Shown here piece by piece: positions 22,461-34,055 of a stretch of 64,000 nucleotides of DNA (the first letter of the stretch is position 1; the number at the start of each line of letters is the position of its first letter). The notes beneath the pieces were generated by a model. It did not search any database. It was not told the DNA's origin and saw only the letters and a list, made by a program, of their open reading frames with translations. Position numbers and translations under genes: made by a program. Origin of the DNA: Paguma larvata. Lineage: Eukaryota > Chordata > Mammalia > Carnivora > Viverridae. The stretch covers positions 38,915,030-38,979,029 of the forward strand of contig CM057841.1 in the NCBI GenBank assembly GCA_030068075.1, read 5' to 3'.

Positions 22461-22639
22461 ATTTGATGGAACATATACATTAAAAAAATAAAGGAACACT
22501 AAACAGGATCAATACAATAAAAACAAAATTTAGTCACATCACAGTCAAAATGATGAGAACCAAGATAGAGTCAAATTTTAGGAGAGACTTTTCAATAAAT
22601 GGTGAAGGGAAAAATAAAAATCAATACCCCAAAATAAAA

Positions 22640-23660
22640 TTCAATCTGAATCTTATATCTTATACACGCTTTAATTCAAAATAGATCAGAGATCTCAATA
22701 TAAAATTTAAATCTATAGAAATTTTAGAAAAGCTTATAAAAGAAAATATTAATGACCTTGGCCTAGCCTAAGACTTCTTAGACATAATACAAAAGCATGA
22801 GCTATAAAAAAATTAAGTTGATCTTCATAATAACTTAAAACCTTCACTATATGAAAGGCTGTTAAGATGTAGAATCAAGCTGCTGGCCATGAAACAAATA
22901 TTTGCAAAACATGTTGTCAACAAAAGACTTGTTTTCAGACTACAAAAACAAAAACAAAAACCACAACAAAAACAAAAACGTTATACAATCAACAGTGAGA
23001 AAGGAAACAAACAAAATACTGAACAAAATCTTTTAGAAAATGGGCTAATGACTTGTTAAATACTTCACCAAAGAATATATGAAAACGGCAAATAAAGACA
23101 TGAAAAATGTGCTTAACATTTTTAACCATCTGGAAAATTCAAATTGAAAACACAGTAAGATATCACTACAGACTTACTGAAATACTAAAACAAAAGTACA
23201 GTTGCTAATAGTAAATGGCAGTGAGGAGGCAAAGATAGCAGGTCTTTTGTACACTGCTGGGGTCAATGTAAAATGGTACTACCTCTCTGGAAGTCTGGTT
23301 TGCAATTCCTTTAAAAGATAAACACTGTATGTCTCACCAAATTTACTCCTGAATTATGTACTCTAGAGAAATTAAAAACTTGAACATGACTATTCATAGA
23401 ATATTTAATATGCATAACTTGAAACAATTCAAATGTCCTTAGTAGGTGCATGTTTAAGCAAGCTCTGGTATATCCATACAGTGGAGTGCTAGTTAACAAT
23501 AAAAAAGGTCAAAACAATTAATATGTAACAAACTGGATGAATCTTAGGGACACTGTATTGAAAAAAAATCTTCAAAAAGCTGCATACTGTATACTTTCTT
23601 TCGTGTATCATTTTCACTGTGATAAACTATAGAAATGGGAAGTTATATACAGAAAAACAG
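22640..23660 (+). mobile_element. Old L1M ORF2 3' part and 3'UTR, sense
   Basis: Readable L1 landmarks, in order: 'GACTTCTTAGACATAATACA', 'TGAAAACGGCAAATAAAGAC', 'AGATATCACTACAGACTTAC', 'TTTTGTACACTGCTGGGG', 'AATTCAAATGTCCTTAGTAGG', 'CTGGTATATCCATACAGTGG' and 'CAAACTGGATGAATCTTAGG'. These match the end of ORF2 and the 3' end of L1 across mammals. No intact frame. Confidence 0.75.
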
Positions 23661-24539
23661 AGAAATGTGGACCAAAAGAATGATGGAAGGACCCTAAAAG
23701 TCCTTAGAATTCCAACTCAGAAGCAAGGTATGACTTTCCTGCAAAGTGTCAAGATCTAGAATTGCTTACAAAAATGTAATCTAGTAATACCCAGATACTA
23801 TGGTATGAAAGAGATCAATATTACAGAACGACATGGAGGTAGCCATTGAGGCTGAGGTAAGTCATTGCAGATCAACCACCAGGTATTTCTGCAACCTAGC
23901 CATAGTTTTGAAATGAGAAGGCACACTGTGAAATGAAATGAGAAAAGGACGAAAGCAGAGCTCACCAGATCATTCTACCATCTTAAGCTAATGTTTCAAG
24001 ACTCATTGACTTCAAGACCCAAAACAGAGAAGAGATGTCCTTTTGAGGCAAAAGACATACCAAGAATAGGTGAGAGAAGTTTTTGATCAAATAAATGATT
24101 GCCTCTTTGTCTTTCTTTAGCATATATCCAGCAAGTAGCTTCCTCCCTTCAAAACGGCATTACACAGGACCTTTGGAGAGAAAATGTTTTCCCTCTCAGT
24201 TGTTGCTTCTGTGTGCGTGCATGTGTGTGTGTGTATTCATGCACATGCATGCTTTGTGTTCTCCATGACTGACGAAAGTGATTGTTTGCTAATACAGGAT
24301 GGCTATATCATACAATTAAAACCAAATGTACAACCAGGAGAAAACATACATCAAGTGATGAACACCAGAATCTTTCAGAAAAGTTGTACAAGATATAAAG
24401 TTTTATCACTTAATAGAACAAGACAATTAAAGAGCATCCTTGTGCAAGAGGATGTTATAGGGAATGAAAAACTGTATGAAATTCAAAGAAAATCATTACA
24501 TTCTTTAAATTCTGTTTAGTCTGAAATTTATATAGCTAA
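23661..24539. other. No recognisable gene; short (TG) run
   Basis: The 111-codon frame at 24184-24519 begins in a (TG)n/CATG-rich patch (24213-24236), which gives repeated Val/Cys/His. It has no recognisable domain. Confidence 0.45.
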
Positions 24540-25907
24540 CTCTGTCTTTCTTTTGGTTACTGATAGCATGGTAGATTTTTCGTTGGCCGTTTACTGTTAA
24601 TCTATATGTCACTTTATATTTAAAGTGGGTTTCTTGACAATATATAGTGGGATTGTGTTTTTTTAATATATATACTCTGACACCTTCTGTCTCTTAATTG
24701 GTACATTGACATTCAAAGCGATTACTGATATAGTTAGATTAAATCTACCACATTCACTAATGTTATCTGTTTACTGCCCTTATTTCTGTTTTTGTTGTCC
24801 ACTTTTTTTCTGGCTTTTTAAAATTTTAAATGAGAATTTTATGTGATTCCATTTTCTCTTCTTTGTTAGTGTATTAGTTATGTTCTCACTTCTTTTTTTT
24901 TCTTTACAAATTTTACAAATGTCCCTAGAGTTGCAATACACACTCAGAGCTAATGAAAACTAACCCAAATCCACTTTCAAATAACATCATGTCATGTTAC
25001 AACATTCTTACCTTCTCTCTTCACTGCTGTCATTCCTTTCACTTCCATATAAGCAAACACATATAGACATATAGATATATACACAAGTATACATAATTGA
25101 ATGCTCTGTTGCTATTTTTGCTCTTATTTTTGAACAAACTTATTTGTTAGATCGATTAATAAGAAAACAATGTTTTACTTTGCCTTTACTTATTCCTTTT
25201 TTGATACTCCTCCCTTTTCATGTAGATCAGACCTTCAGACCCACATTAGTATCCCTCTGTCTAAAGAACTTCTCTTAACAGTTTTTTCAAGGCAGGTCTA
25301 CTGGCAACAAATTCTCTCAATTTTTGTTTGTCGCAGAGTGTCTTCATGTTTCCTTCCTTTTCGAAAGATAATTTGCCAGGAAAAATATTTCCAGTGCGGT
25401 TTTGCTTGTTTGTTTGTTTCCTCTCAATACTTTTAATGTTTCACTCTACTCTCTTCTGCCTTGAAAGGTTTCTGAGGAGAAGTCAGAGGTAACTATCTTT
25501 TCTTCTTATAAATAATTTCCCCTCCCCTCGCCCCTGGCTTTTTTCAAGATGTTTTCTTTACATTTGTTTTTCTGAAGTTTGGATAGGACATACTTATATG
25601 TAGTTTTTTGGGCATTTATCCTACCTGGTGTTCCCTGAACTTCCTTGGATCTTTGATTTGGTGTCTGATATTAATGTGGGGAATTCTCTGTTACTATTGT
25701 TTGAAATATTGCTTCAATTCCTTTCTCTCTTCTTCTTCTGGTATTCCCATGTTACACCTTTTATAGTTACCCACAGTTCTTGGATATCTTTGTTTCTCTT
25801 TGCTTTTTTAGTTTTAGGAGTTTTTACTGCCATATGTATCATCAAGCTCAAATGTCTCTTCCTCTGCCAAGTCCACTCTATGAATAAGCCTATCGAAGGC
25901 ACTCTTG

Positions 25908-26093
25908 GGGAGGATGAGGGGCTCACATGGTTGAGCATCTCTCAGTTTCATCTTAGGTCATAATCTCATGATTTGTGGGACCGAGCTCCATGTCAGGCTC
26001 TGCAATGACAGCCCGGAACCTGCTTGGGATTCTCTCTCTCCCTGTCTCTCTGCCCCACCACCCCCATCAAAATAAAGAAATAAACATTTTTTA
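25908..26093 (+). mobile_element. CanSINE, sense, diverged head
   Basis: 'AGGTCATAATCTCATGATTTG', 'AGGCTCTGCAATGACAGCC' and 'GGAACCTGCTTGGGATTCTC' followed by a CT-rich tract and 'AATAAAGAAATAAACATTTT'. The left edge is blurred by mutations in the head. Confidence 0.82.
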
Positions 26094-26368
26094 AGACATT
26101 CACTTCTGTTACAGTTTTTTTATAACTCTATCATTTTATTCTGATTCTCTCTTATTAATTGTCTCTCTGCTTACATTACCCATCCATTCAGGATATTGAC
26201 TGTTTTTTCCATTAGAGTCTTTAGCATATCAGTCTAGTTAAAATAAAAATCTTGGTTTGATAATCCCAACATACCTGCCATATCTGACCCTGGTTTTGAT
26301 GTTGTTAGATGCTTCATGCTGCAAAGTGTGTTTTGTTTGTTCCTTAGAATGTCTTATAGTTTTTATTT

Positions 26369-26370
<2 letters not shown>

Positions 26371-26425
<55 letters not shown>
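26371..26425. repeat. Long (TG)n microsatellite
   Basis: About 27 uninterrupted TG units, the longest perfect dinucleotide run in the window. It lies inside the antisense L1M and produces the Cys/Val run of a spurious 122-codon frame. Confidence 0.97.
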
Positions 26426-26428
<3 letters not shown>

Positions 26429-26719
26429 TTAATCCAGATATGACAGACCTACCACTGGTTTCTGTGCAAGTTTCTGGTCTAGTAAATGGTGATTATCTAC
26501 ATCTTCCTTTCCACTTCTCCAGTTCTGGGGGCAGCAATGTGGTCTGTGACTTCACTTTTCTGACAGATCTAGAAAGAATTTTTGCTTTCTTTTCAGTTAC
26601 TTCCTCACTTTACTTGTTAGGATAGAGTGACAAATTTCATGTTCCCTACATGCTGGCTATATGGTTTTTATTTTTCCTTTATTATCACTATTCCTACTGG
26701 TTTAATCAATTTTGCCATT

Positions 26720-27440
26720 TTACCATCCACCACTTAGCTTTGTTAATTTTCCTCTATCATTTGTTGTCTATTAATTTCAGTTCTTGTCATTAATTTTCTT
26801 CCTTCTACTTACTTCACATTTAATTTGCTCTTTTTTATAGCTTCATAAAGTAGAAACTTAGATCATTGATTTTAAACATTTCTTCTTCTCCACTGTGAGC
26901 AGTTTAAAGCTCTAAATTTCCCTCTAAGCACTCACTACTTAGCCGCATTCCACAAGTTGTAAATACATTCTATTTTCATTATTCTCCTCAAAATAGTTCC
27001 TGATTTATCTCTTTATTTCTTCTTTGTACCACAATTTATTTAGTAGGACGTTCTTCACTTTCCAAACCTTTTAGGCTTTCCTGTTTGTTGCATTAATATA
27101 GATTTCTAGTTTAATTCTATTTTTGTCAGACAGCATACTGTAAGCTTGCAATATCTTGACATTTACTGAGACATATCAATATGGCCTACCATCAACACTA
27201 TCTGGTTAATATTCCATTGTGTTTGAAAAGAATGTACATTCTTCATTACCTGGGTGAGATGTCAGTTATGTAAACATGGTTGATACTGTTCATTTTTACT
27301 GATCTTTTTGGCTAGTTGCCGAAGCAATTACTGAGAAAGGGATGTTAACATCACCACATCTGATTACGGAAGTATCTATTGAACCACTTAGCTCTGCCAG
27401 CTTTTCTTCACGTATTGCTAAGCTCTCTGAGCTTTCTGGG
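26720..27440 (-). mobile_element. Old L1M ORF2 middle, antisense
   Basis: It contains reverse-strand ORF2 landmarks: 'TAAAGCTCTAAATTTCCCTC', 'GCCGCATTCCACAAGTTGTA', 'TTCCATTGTGTTTGAAAAGA', 'CCTGGGTGAGATGTCAGTTA' and 'AGGGATGTTAACATCACC'. ORF2 lies to the right of the 5'-end piece above, so this is a second element or a rearranged one. The 150-codon plus-strand frame 27342-27794 begins in it. Confidence 0.72.
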
Positions 27441-27835
27441 CCTTTGGTTTGGCATCTGATGTTAATGTTGGAAATCCTCTCTCACTATTGCTTGACACAC
27501 TTTGGAGGAATCTACATCTTGCTTCTGAGACAAGGAATTCTAAATCAACATTCAAGCTCCCTCTATCCTTCTTGTGATCCAAATTTCTCTGTTTTCCAAA
27601 GACCATTTGTATTTATGGCTGATAGTATGCATTCCTCTTTTCCTAATTTCACTGATTATAAAGCATTATTTTCTCTTCTGTTTTGCTATTTTTTTTTTCG
27701 GTATATTCTGTTGATAGTGCTATTGTTCTTGGTTGGGATGCATTGTAATGGAGATAAAAGTAAAAATACCTTCAAAACTGTCATGTTTAACTGAATAAGC
27801 AGTGCCAAATATTTTTTAAAATACACTCTTGCAGT
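27441..27835. other. Possible further L1M 5' sequence
   Basis: 27440-27500 resembles 25640-25705 (both run 'TTTGGCATCTGATGTTAATG' / 'TTTGGTGTCTGATATTAATG', then a 'TCTCT..TACTATTG' block), so a second copy of the same L1M module may be present. The rest is unassigned. Confidence 0.4.
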
Positions 27836-27965
27836 CTCTTCTCAAAGCAATCTTAAGCAAAAGGTATAGTGAATCTCATTTTGCTCATAAGCAAGCTGAA
27901 ACACACCAAAATATATCATCGGGAAATGAAGGAGATGGTGTTTGGTTCTAGAAGATGTGTGACTA
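27836..27965 (-). mobile_element. MIR-like fragment, antisense
   Basis: 'AATCTCATTTTGCTCATAAG' followed by 'CAAGCTGAAACACACC' fits the antisense MIR 'ctccattttacagatgaggaaactgaggca' segment. Diverged. Confidence 0.4.
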
Positions 27966-29009
27966 CAAAGCTATTAAAGTGTACCATACTAAATAATAAT
28001 TAGGATAAATGGAATCACACACTATACAAAGGTATTGTAGGTTTTTATATAATATTGGAAGTGCAAAGTCCTGATGATGTGGGTGTTTGGAGTTTGAACA
28101 GTGGGTGTTTTATGTAAACCAATTTGAAAATAAACTATTTTAAATTAAAAAAAAAAAAGAAAAAGGAAATAATTGATTTTCATTCATAAAGTGCAACACT
28201 GATGTAAGAACTTCTCCCACTGCAATGTAACTGTGAAATAACATCGTTTTTCAAGATGCTCAAAGATTTGTGACATGTTCCACATTACAGAGAACACTGA
28301 CGTAGCATGTGAGCATTCAGTTCTACGGATAGCACTTAGATATTCCATAATGACACCAAATCTACGAAAGGGTGACTTTTTTTTTTTTTTTGGTATAATG
28401 TATCTCATTTGTCAGTGGTTTAATTTGGTATCTTGATAAATTAGAAACAATAAGCCATTATTTACTAATAATTCATCATAAGTTTAAGAAAATATGACTT
28501 TAAACAAATCTTTTTCCTATAAATATGTTGATATTTTAATTTTAGTATTAGGAGAGTAAATTTGAATCATATGGTAAACTGTTCATATTCAAACTTTGAG
28601 TCTTTCATAAAATTAATCCTAATGGTGTATTTGGAGATCATAGTGAGTCAAAAATGATTGACATATTCTTAACACTATACTTGCTGTTTATGTTTAGGTG
28701 TTTACAAAAGATGTGAAGATTACCAGTTATAATTTTAATGCATCTTTTCTCTAGTTTCAAAGGAATTCTAGGAATGAAACTCATTAATAGTTGATTATGA
28801 CATAGAATCAAGTACTTAGCTTTAGAACATAAGCTATAAATTTAAAAATTGCCCAAAAGGTTTAATTATATAAATATGATGTCTATATTTTGCATCACTC
28901 CCATTTAGTGTTTTGCTGGAGTTAGCGGAACAAAAATCCCTTTTCCATAATCAAACAACAATTCTGGTAACATCACAAAATCAGTCTTCTTGATTTCCAC
29001 TCATCCTCT
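27966..29009. other. No recognisable gene; unique-looking
   Basis: AT-rich with poly-A (about 28147-28158) and poly-T (about 28378-28391) runs. Nothing further supported. Confidence 0.5.
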
Positions 29010-29019
29010 AAGTTTTGCC

Positions 29020-29228
29020 ATTTACTTTTTAAAATTTTTTATTGTTTATTTATTTTTGAGAGAGAGAGCACAAGTGGGGGAGGAGCAGAGACAGAGGGGG
29101 ACAGAGGGTCTGAAGTGGGCTCAGCACTGATAGCAAAGAGCCCAATGCAGGGCTTGAACCTACTGACCTCAAGATCATGACCTGAGCCAACATCATCACT
29201 TAACTAAATGACCCACCCAGGTGCCCTG
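29020..29228 (-). mobile_element. CanSINE, antisense
   Basis: Plus-strand view: 'TTTATTTATTTTTGAGAGAG', 'AGTGGGCTCAGCACTGATAG', 'CAAGATCATGACCTGAGCC', end 'CCCACCCAGGTGCCCT'. The target duplication AAGTTTTGCC is at 29010-29019 and 29229-29238. Confidence 0.92.
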
Positions 29229-29238
29229 AAGTTTTGCC

Positions 29239-30639
29239 TGTTAGATTCGCAAGGATTCAATGACTTTTTCTTGTACAATACTTAAGATACCTGAAAACAC
29301 ACCTCTTCTCATGGTGGTGCTCTGACATCTTTCTAACCAGGAATACAGATGTAGTTAGAACAGTAACACTGGAGGGTTAATGCTAGAACTAGCTATTTAT
29401 GTTTTGTCCTTAGAAGACAGTACTCCAGATATCACTGTCCCTTTAGCACCTTTTAAGTTTTTCTCCACCTGTTATTAGGATGGTGTATAGAGTCGAATTT
29501 GTCAAAAGCAAAAAGTGTTGAGAATACTGTTTCTTTCAATAGCACAAACAATTAGAATCACTTACCATTTTAACAAGTGGTTATCAACTCACCTATGTTA
29601 GGTTTGGAATTAGGACTGAAGGTTGAATTCCTATAAGCTTAAAGGTGAAACTGACAGGAAAAGTACCTCACTGACTTATTTTGGTTCAATCTCATCACTA
29701 ACATTTCACACAAATTCTGTCTAGGCCTACATATAAACTACGTGTCAAAGGTTTCCACCACATAGGCAGTTTGAAGACTGCTCACAGAGTTAGTGTTCCT
29801 CAGTAAGGTTTGTTAGAAAGAGCAGGGACAGTGGCATGATGGACCCAAGCTAATGGCAAAGACTAGGTGCTTAGAGTGGTAGTGACACCCTGATGAGTTG
29901 GTCCATTTGTCTGTGATAGCAAAGGGTATTCGAAAATCCTGAAAACAAACCTGAAAAACATGAAGTCTCAAAGGGACAAAATTAGATGTAGGCGCAATTG
30001 GAGATTAAGTGAGAGTGGGCAATGGGTAGGCCAACGGGTGGAGCTAATCAAATTACAAGATGTAACTTCTAAAGAGATGGTGTCGAAAATATTGAACACT
30101 TTTCTAGGCTTGCCTATAGGAATCCTTATAGGGCAGGGCTGGTCACATTACAAAGGAAAATCCTTGGGTAATTTTACATCCTGCATAGCTCAACCAGTAC
30201 TACTTACTACTAATAAAAGCATAATGAGTTATTGGTGAATGCTCAAGTTCAAGTCATAGAATTAGTAAAAAATAATAGTTTATTCTCAGTACAGCCTAAA
30301 TGTTTTCTTTAAATTTTATTGGTAAAATACATCATGCATGATGGGGTTTTAGAAAGCACTATATCATTTAGATTCTGCTTTTAAACAGTGTATACTTTGA
30401 TGTATCATAGAATCTAATAAAAATGCTAAACCAGGCCGTTAAATATTTATGTGCCGTTTGTATATTGTGTTGGGAAGGGACTTTAATTAGTTTGCTGCAC
30501 AAGAGAGAATCTGCATTTCCATAAGGAGAAGAAATGTAAGATGGATGTTCTCGCCATAACTTCCTACATCGAATGTTTATAGGCCTAATCTGGAAACTAT
30601 TCACACAGCATTACAGAAATAACAACAAGATGGGGCAAG

Positions 30640-30644
<5 letters not shown>
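29239..30644. other. No recognisable gene; unique-looking
   Basis: A 92-codon frame (29960-30238, +) has no recognised domain and no repeat origin that I can see. The rest has short frames only. Confidence 0.5.

Positions 30645-30685
<41 letters not shown>
30645..30685. repeat. (CA)n microsatellite
   Basis: About 20 perfect CA units. Confidence 0.97.
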
Positions 30686-30689
<4 letters not shown>

Positions 30690-31574
30690 ATGAAAATTAA
30701 TCAATGATTACATGTTACGTTGTAGTCAAGGCTGATTGATGAAATCTAAGCTGCAGAAAATGTGGAGGGTATTCTATGCTCCTACAGAGTAAACTTTCTC
30801 TTTAGCTGAGGGTATACTAAAAACACATTTTATTTCCTTACTCACGACAGTTTGAGAATATCCCTAAGAGTTTAATTATCCAATGTCTTGCATTTCATCA
30901 GGAGGGATTCCTGAGGAAATGGAAAGAACTTTTGAGAAAGAAAGCACTCGACTCCATGAAATGCAACAGTCTCACGTCTGGGCTGTGCAAACTCGTACAG
31001 GTTGTACTCTGAGCCATATTGTTTCTGAGGTACTGATCGGCAATACTAATAGTTTTCAAAAGCCTTTGTGAGAAGGATAAATTAGGAAAGTTATGATTTA
31101 ATTAACAGTTACAGTTCTTGGTTCAAAATAGATGTTCAGCCAATGTTCCTCTTCCCACTCTTGTCTCAAAGTCATTTTCCTGCATATATTTTTATTCTTC
31201 TATTTGCATTCTCAACGCGTACATTTCTCCCAAGTTGTCTTCCTGTCTGTCACGACTATGATTTCCTCTCATTTCTCAGTGTCACAATTTAAAAGTAGAT
31301 AGATCAGAGAATCCACTTTCTAAGGGAAACTCAAAGTCTTCTAACTTATGTGGCTGCATTCATTGTTCTAAATTATTTATTCCAGATTAGATCTTAATTC
31401 CTGTCTATCTTTCAAATTTTTCCTGTGTGCATCTCTAAACTTAGATTCTACTACTCTAAACATACTCCAGATGGTGGAGAGTAACTACACAAACATGATG
31501 CATGCTAAGAACATCACCTACACACTAGGTATGTTTCATTGTTTATGGCCCAAGTAAAATAATTCTTATCTCAT
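30686..31574. other. No recognisable gene or repeat
   Basis: Unique-looking. The 62-codon frame 30883-31071 shows no domain. Confidence 0.5.
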
Positions 31575-31675
31575 TCTGTGTAAGCCAGTTACTTCTGTTT
31601 CAACATCCTCATCTATAAAATGGGCACAATAAATCATGTCTACCACATAAAGTAATGCAGAGTGAATTATCTGTA
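31575..31675 (+). mobile_element. MIR SINE fragment, sense
   Basis: 'AGCCAGTTACTTCTGTTTCA', then 'CATCCTCATCTATAAAATGG' and 'GCACAATAAATCATGTCTAC' match the MIR core 'aagttacttaacctctctgagcctcagtttcctcatctgtaaaatgg' in order. Confidence 0.75.
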
Positions 31676-33109
31676 GTCATTGTTAGAGTGGTTAATAAAC
31701 CCTGCATATCCTTAGAACACCAATGCCCCTGGAGATATCTCTATAACCATGTCATTTCGCAATAATCTTGCTACTTTGAACTCTATGACATTTGATGGTG
31801 ATCATATTATCTTATAGGTCTTTAACTCACTTAGCTTTTGCTTAAGCTCTGACCTCCAAGTAAAAAAACTAATTATCTGAGGGCATGACCTGAGAGTTAT
31901 AATTATTTTGGATCTCTAATAGAAATGTGGGTTCAATGAAGTGGAGAATAAAAATTAGCTATTATAGGGACCTCTCAATAAATATATGCAAGTAATGTAG
32001 CCTTAGTTCTTTATTTTTGTTGTTGTTGTTGCAACAAATTACTTTTAGATTTTTTCTACATTAAATAATGTAATTTCTTTCTTCAGATTCCTGACCCTTT
32101 ATCAGGAAATTCTGTTTTCCAACCCCTTCACAAAATGTAAGTACTTATAGAAAGGAAACCAATGACTAGAAAAAGTCAATAATTCACTCATTTAGAATTT
32201 GAATTAAGTTCTAATGCTTTGATCAAGTTTTGCAGTATCTATACAATAATTCACAAATGGCTATTGTGTAATAAGTGTTTCTTGAATGATATTTTCCTTG
32301 TTTCAGCTTCTTTCCATTAATGCTTTTCTATAAAGCTTTCTATGATTTTATTTTTCCATGTATCTGCCTATATTATACTGTTCAATGGAGCTCAGAAGTC
32401 AATAATTCGTCACTCTTAACAGAACTTTAATTAATGGTTAAGTCAATGAAATCACCAAGTTAAATTAAGGTGACAGATATCCTCTATGGGACTTAATATT
32501 TAAAAAGTTGGGTGGGATTAAATGCCAACACTGTAGATTTATTCAGTCTTTTTACTATAATCATCAATTGGTAAAATCAGAAGCACAGAGTTCAAATTCC
32601 AATATAGGATAAACATCTCATTTAAAATAAAATATTAAACCAAAGGAAAAAAGCCAATCTGTGAAAGTTCCAGGCTTGACATCAAAATAGAAATATTTCT
32701 AAAAACTATCAGTAATATTTGGTGAAAGAGTCTTACACAGAATATCTAATATAGAAAAGAAGGTATTCAGAATACTACAAACTTGGGAACATCTCAAATT
32801 TATAATCAGGAGCATAGCTATGAGATATGATAAATCCTACACTAAAAAGAGATGGATATTCTAAGTAAAAAAACTTTGTATTCTCTTTAAAATCAACTAT
32901 ACCTTTCTGAAGGCTTATCTGTTTGGCATGGTGAAAAGGAAACTCGATTATCTACATGGGAAATGGGGAAGATGACAACAAACAGTAGGTGCGCTTCTTT
33001 TATTCTGAATCATTTCCAATTTATGCTTCTATTGCAATGTTGTCTGACAGATAGTAGGTGATGATTAAAATTTATATTTTTACAATGTAAATATTAAACA
33101 GACTACTGC
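31676..33109. other. No recognisable gene; unique-looking
   Basis: AT-rich. A short (TTG)n patch lies at about 32018-32030. No family recognised. Confidence 0.5.
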
Positions 33110-34055
33110 ACAAGTAATGGGACACATAAGAAATCAAACAGGAAATCAAAATATGTCTCAAGGGGTGCCTGGGTGGCTGAGTTGGTTAAGCAGCCGACTT
33201 CGGCTGAGGTCATGATCTCGCGGTCTGTGAGTTCGAGCCCCGCGTCGGGCTCTGTGCTGACAGCTCAGAGCCTGGAGCCTGCTTCTTCAGATTCTGTGTC
33301 TCCCTCTCTTTCTGCCCTTCCCCTGCTCATACTCTGTCTCTATGTCTCTCAAAAATAAATAAACGTTAAAAAAATATATCTCAAAAGAATAAGAAAAAAC
33401 AATACTGCGAGACCTATGGGATGCAGCAAAAGCAGATGTTAGAGTGAAATTTATGCCATAAATGCCGGTATTAAGGAAAAACGCTCAAGTAAACATTATG
33501 ACATTACACCACAAGGAACTAGAAAAAGAAGAAACAGTGACAGAATATTGAAAGTAATGACCGGTTTTTCCAAAAAATAAAATAATAAAATTGGCAATGT
33601 TTTAACTAAATTAACTAAGATAAAGAGAAAAGACTCAAAAACAAAATTGAGAAAAGGAATTCATCTACTGAAAAACAGTATATAACTACAGAAATACACA
33701 TTGCAATAGAAGATTACTATAGACCATTATAACTTAGGGGGAAAAATCAGATTATTTCTAAAAATGCTCAAGTTACCAAGGCTGAACTATAAATCTTGAC
33801 TCCAAGAAATAGGAAATCTTCTTAGACCAATAACTAGGAGAAAGTTGAATTAGCAATCAAAAACTTCCCAGCACAGAAAAGCCCAAGACTACATAGTTTT
33901 ATTGGTAAGTCCCAACAAACATAAAAAAATAATTAAAATCTTTATCAAACTTGTAAATAATGGAATAGAGGACAACTTCAAAATCATTCCAATAAGGCCA
34001 GCATTACTCTGACACCAAAGCAGGATAAAAATAATACAAGAACAAAAAAGTCTAG
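33110..34055 (+). mobile_element. Old L1 ORF2 middle, sense, split by a SINE
   Basis: ORF2 landmarks in order: 'AGGAAATCAAAATATGTCTC', 'CCTATGGGATGCAGCAAAAG', 'CACAAGGAACTAGAAAAAGA', 'AGAAGATTACTATAGACC' and 'GGCCAGCATTACTCTGACAC'. These lie between the endonuclease and RT domains. The piece has neither its 5' nor its 3' end. At 34055 it meets an L1 of opposite orientation. Confidence 0.78.
33162..33370 (+). mobile_element. CanSINE, sense, close to felid consensus
   Basis: Head 'GGGGTGCCTGGGTGGCTGAG', body 'GAGTTCGAGCCCCGCGTCGG' and 'CTCTGTGCTGACAGCTCAG', tail 'CAAAAATAAATAAACG'. The preserved CpGs mark a fairly young copy. The target duplication AAAATATGTCTCAA (33148-33161) versus AAAATATATCTCAA (33371-33384) has one mismatch. 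The 61-codon frame is SINE sequence. Confidence 0.96.

Larger units (their letters stand above)
24540..26650 (-). mobile_element. Old L1M 5' half, antisense, split by a SINE
   Basis: From left to right it reads antisense L1 from the start of ORF2 back through ORF1 to the 5' region: 'GTGGGTTTCTTGACAATATA', 'TGATATAGTTAGATTAAATC', 'CAAGGCAGGTCTACTGGCAA', 'TTTCTGAGGAGAAGTCAGAG', 'TTCCCTGAACTTCCTTGGAT' and 'TGGTTTGATAATCCCAACAT'. Each matches a known landmark of old mammalian L1 on the reverse strand. Frames in the plus direction here (such as 25628-25963) are antisense L1 shadows. Confidence 0.75.

Noticed and set aside
26257..26625. 122-codon frame with a (Cys-Val)n stretch suggesting a membrane or Cys-rich protein
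   Set aside because: It spans (TG)27 inside an antisense L1.
27342..27794. 150-codon open frame, the longest in the window
   Set aside because: It begins in antisense L1 ORF2 sequence, is rich in Ser/Leu/Phe and runs through a poly-T stretch. No domain, Kozak or splice context.
30331..30342. Palindrome ATCATGCATGAT as a binding site
   Set aside because: A 12-bp palindrome is expected by chance in 64 kb, and nothing nearby supports a site.
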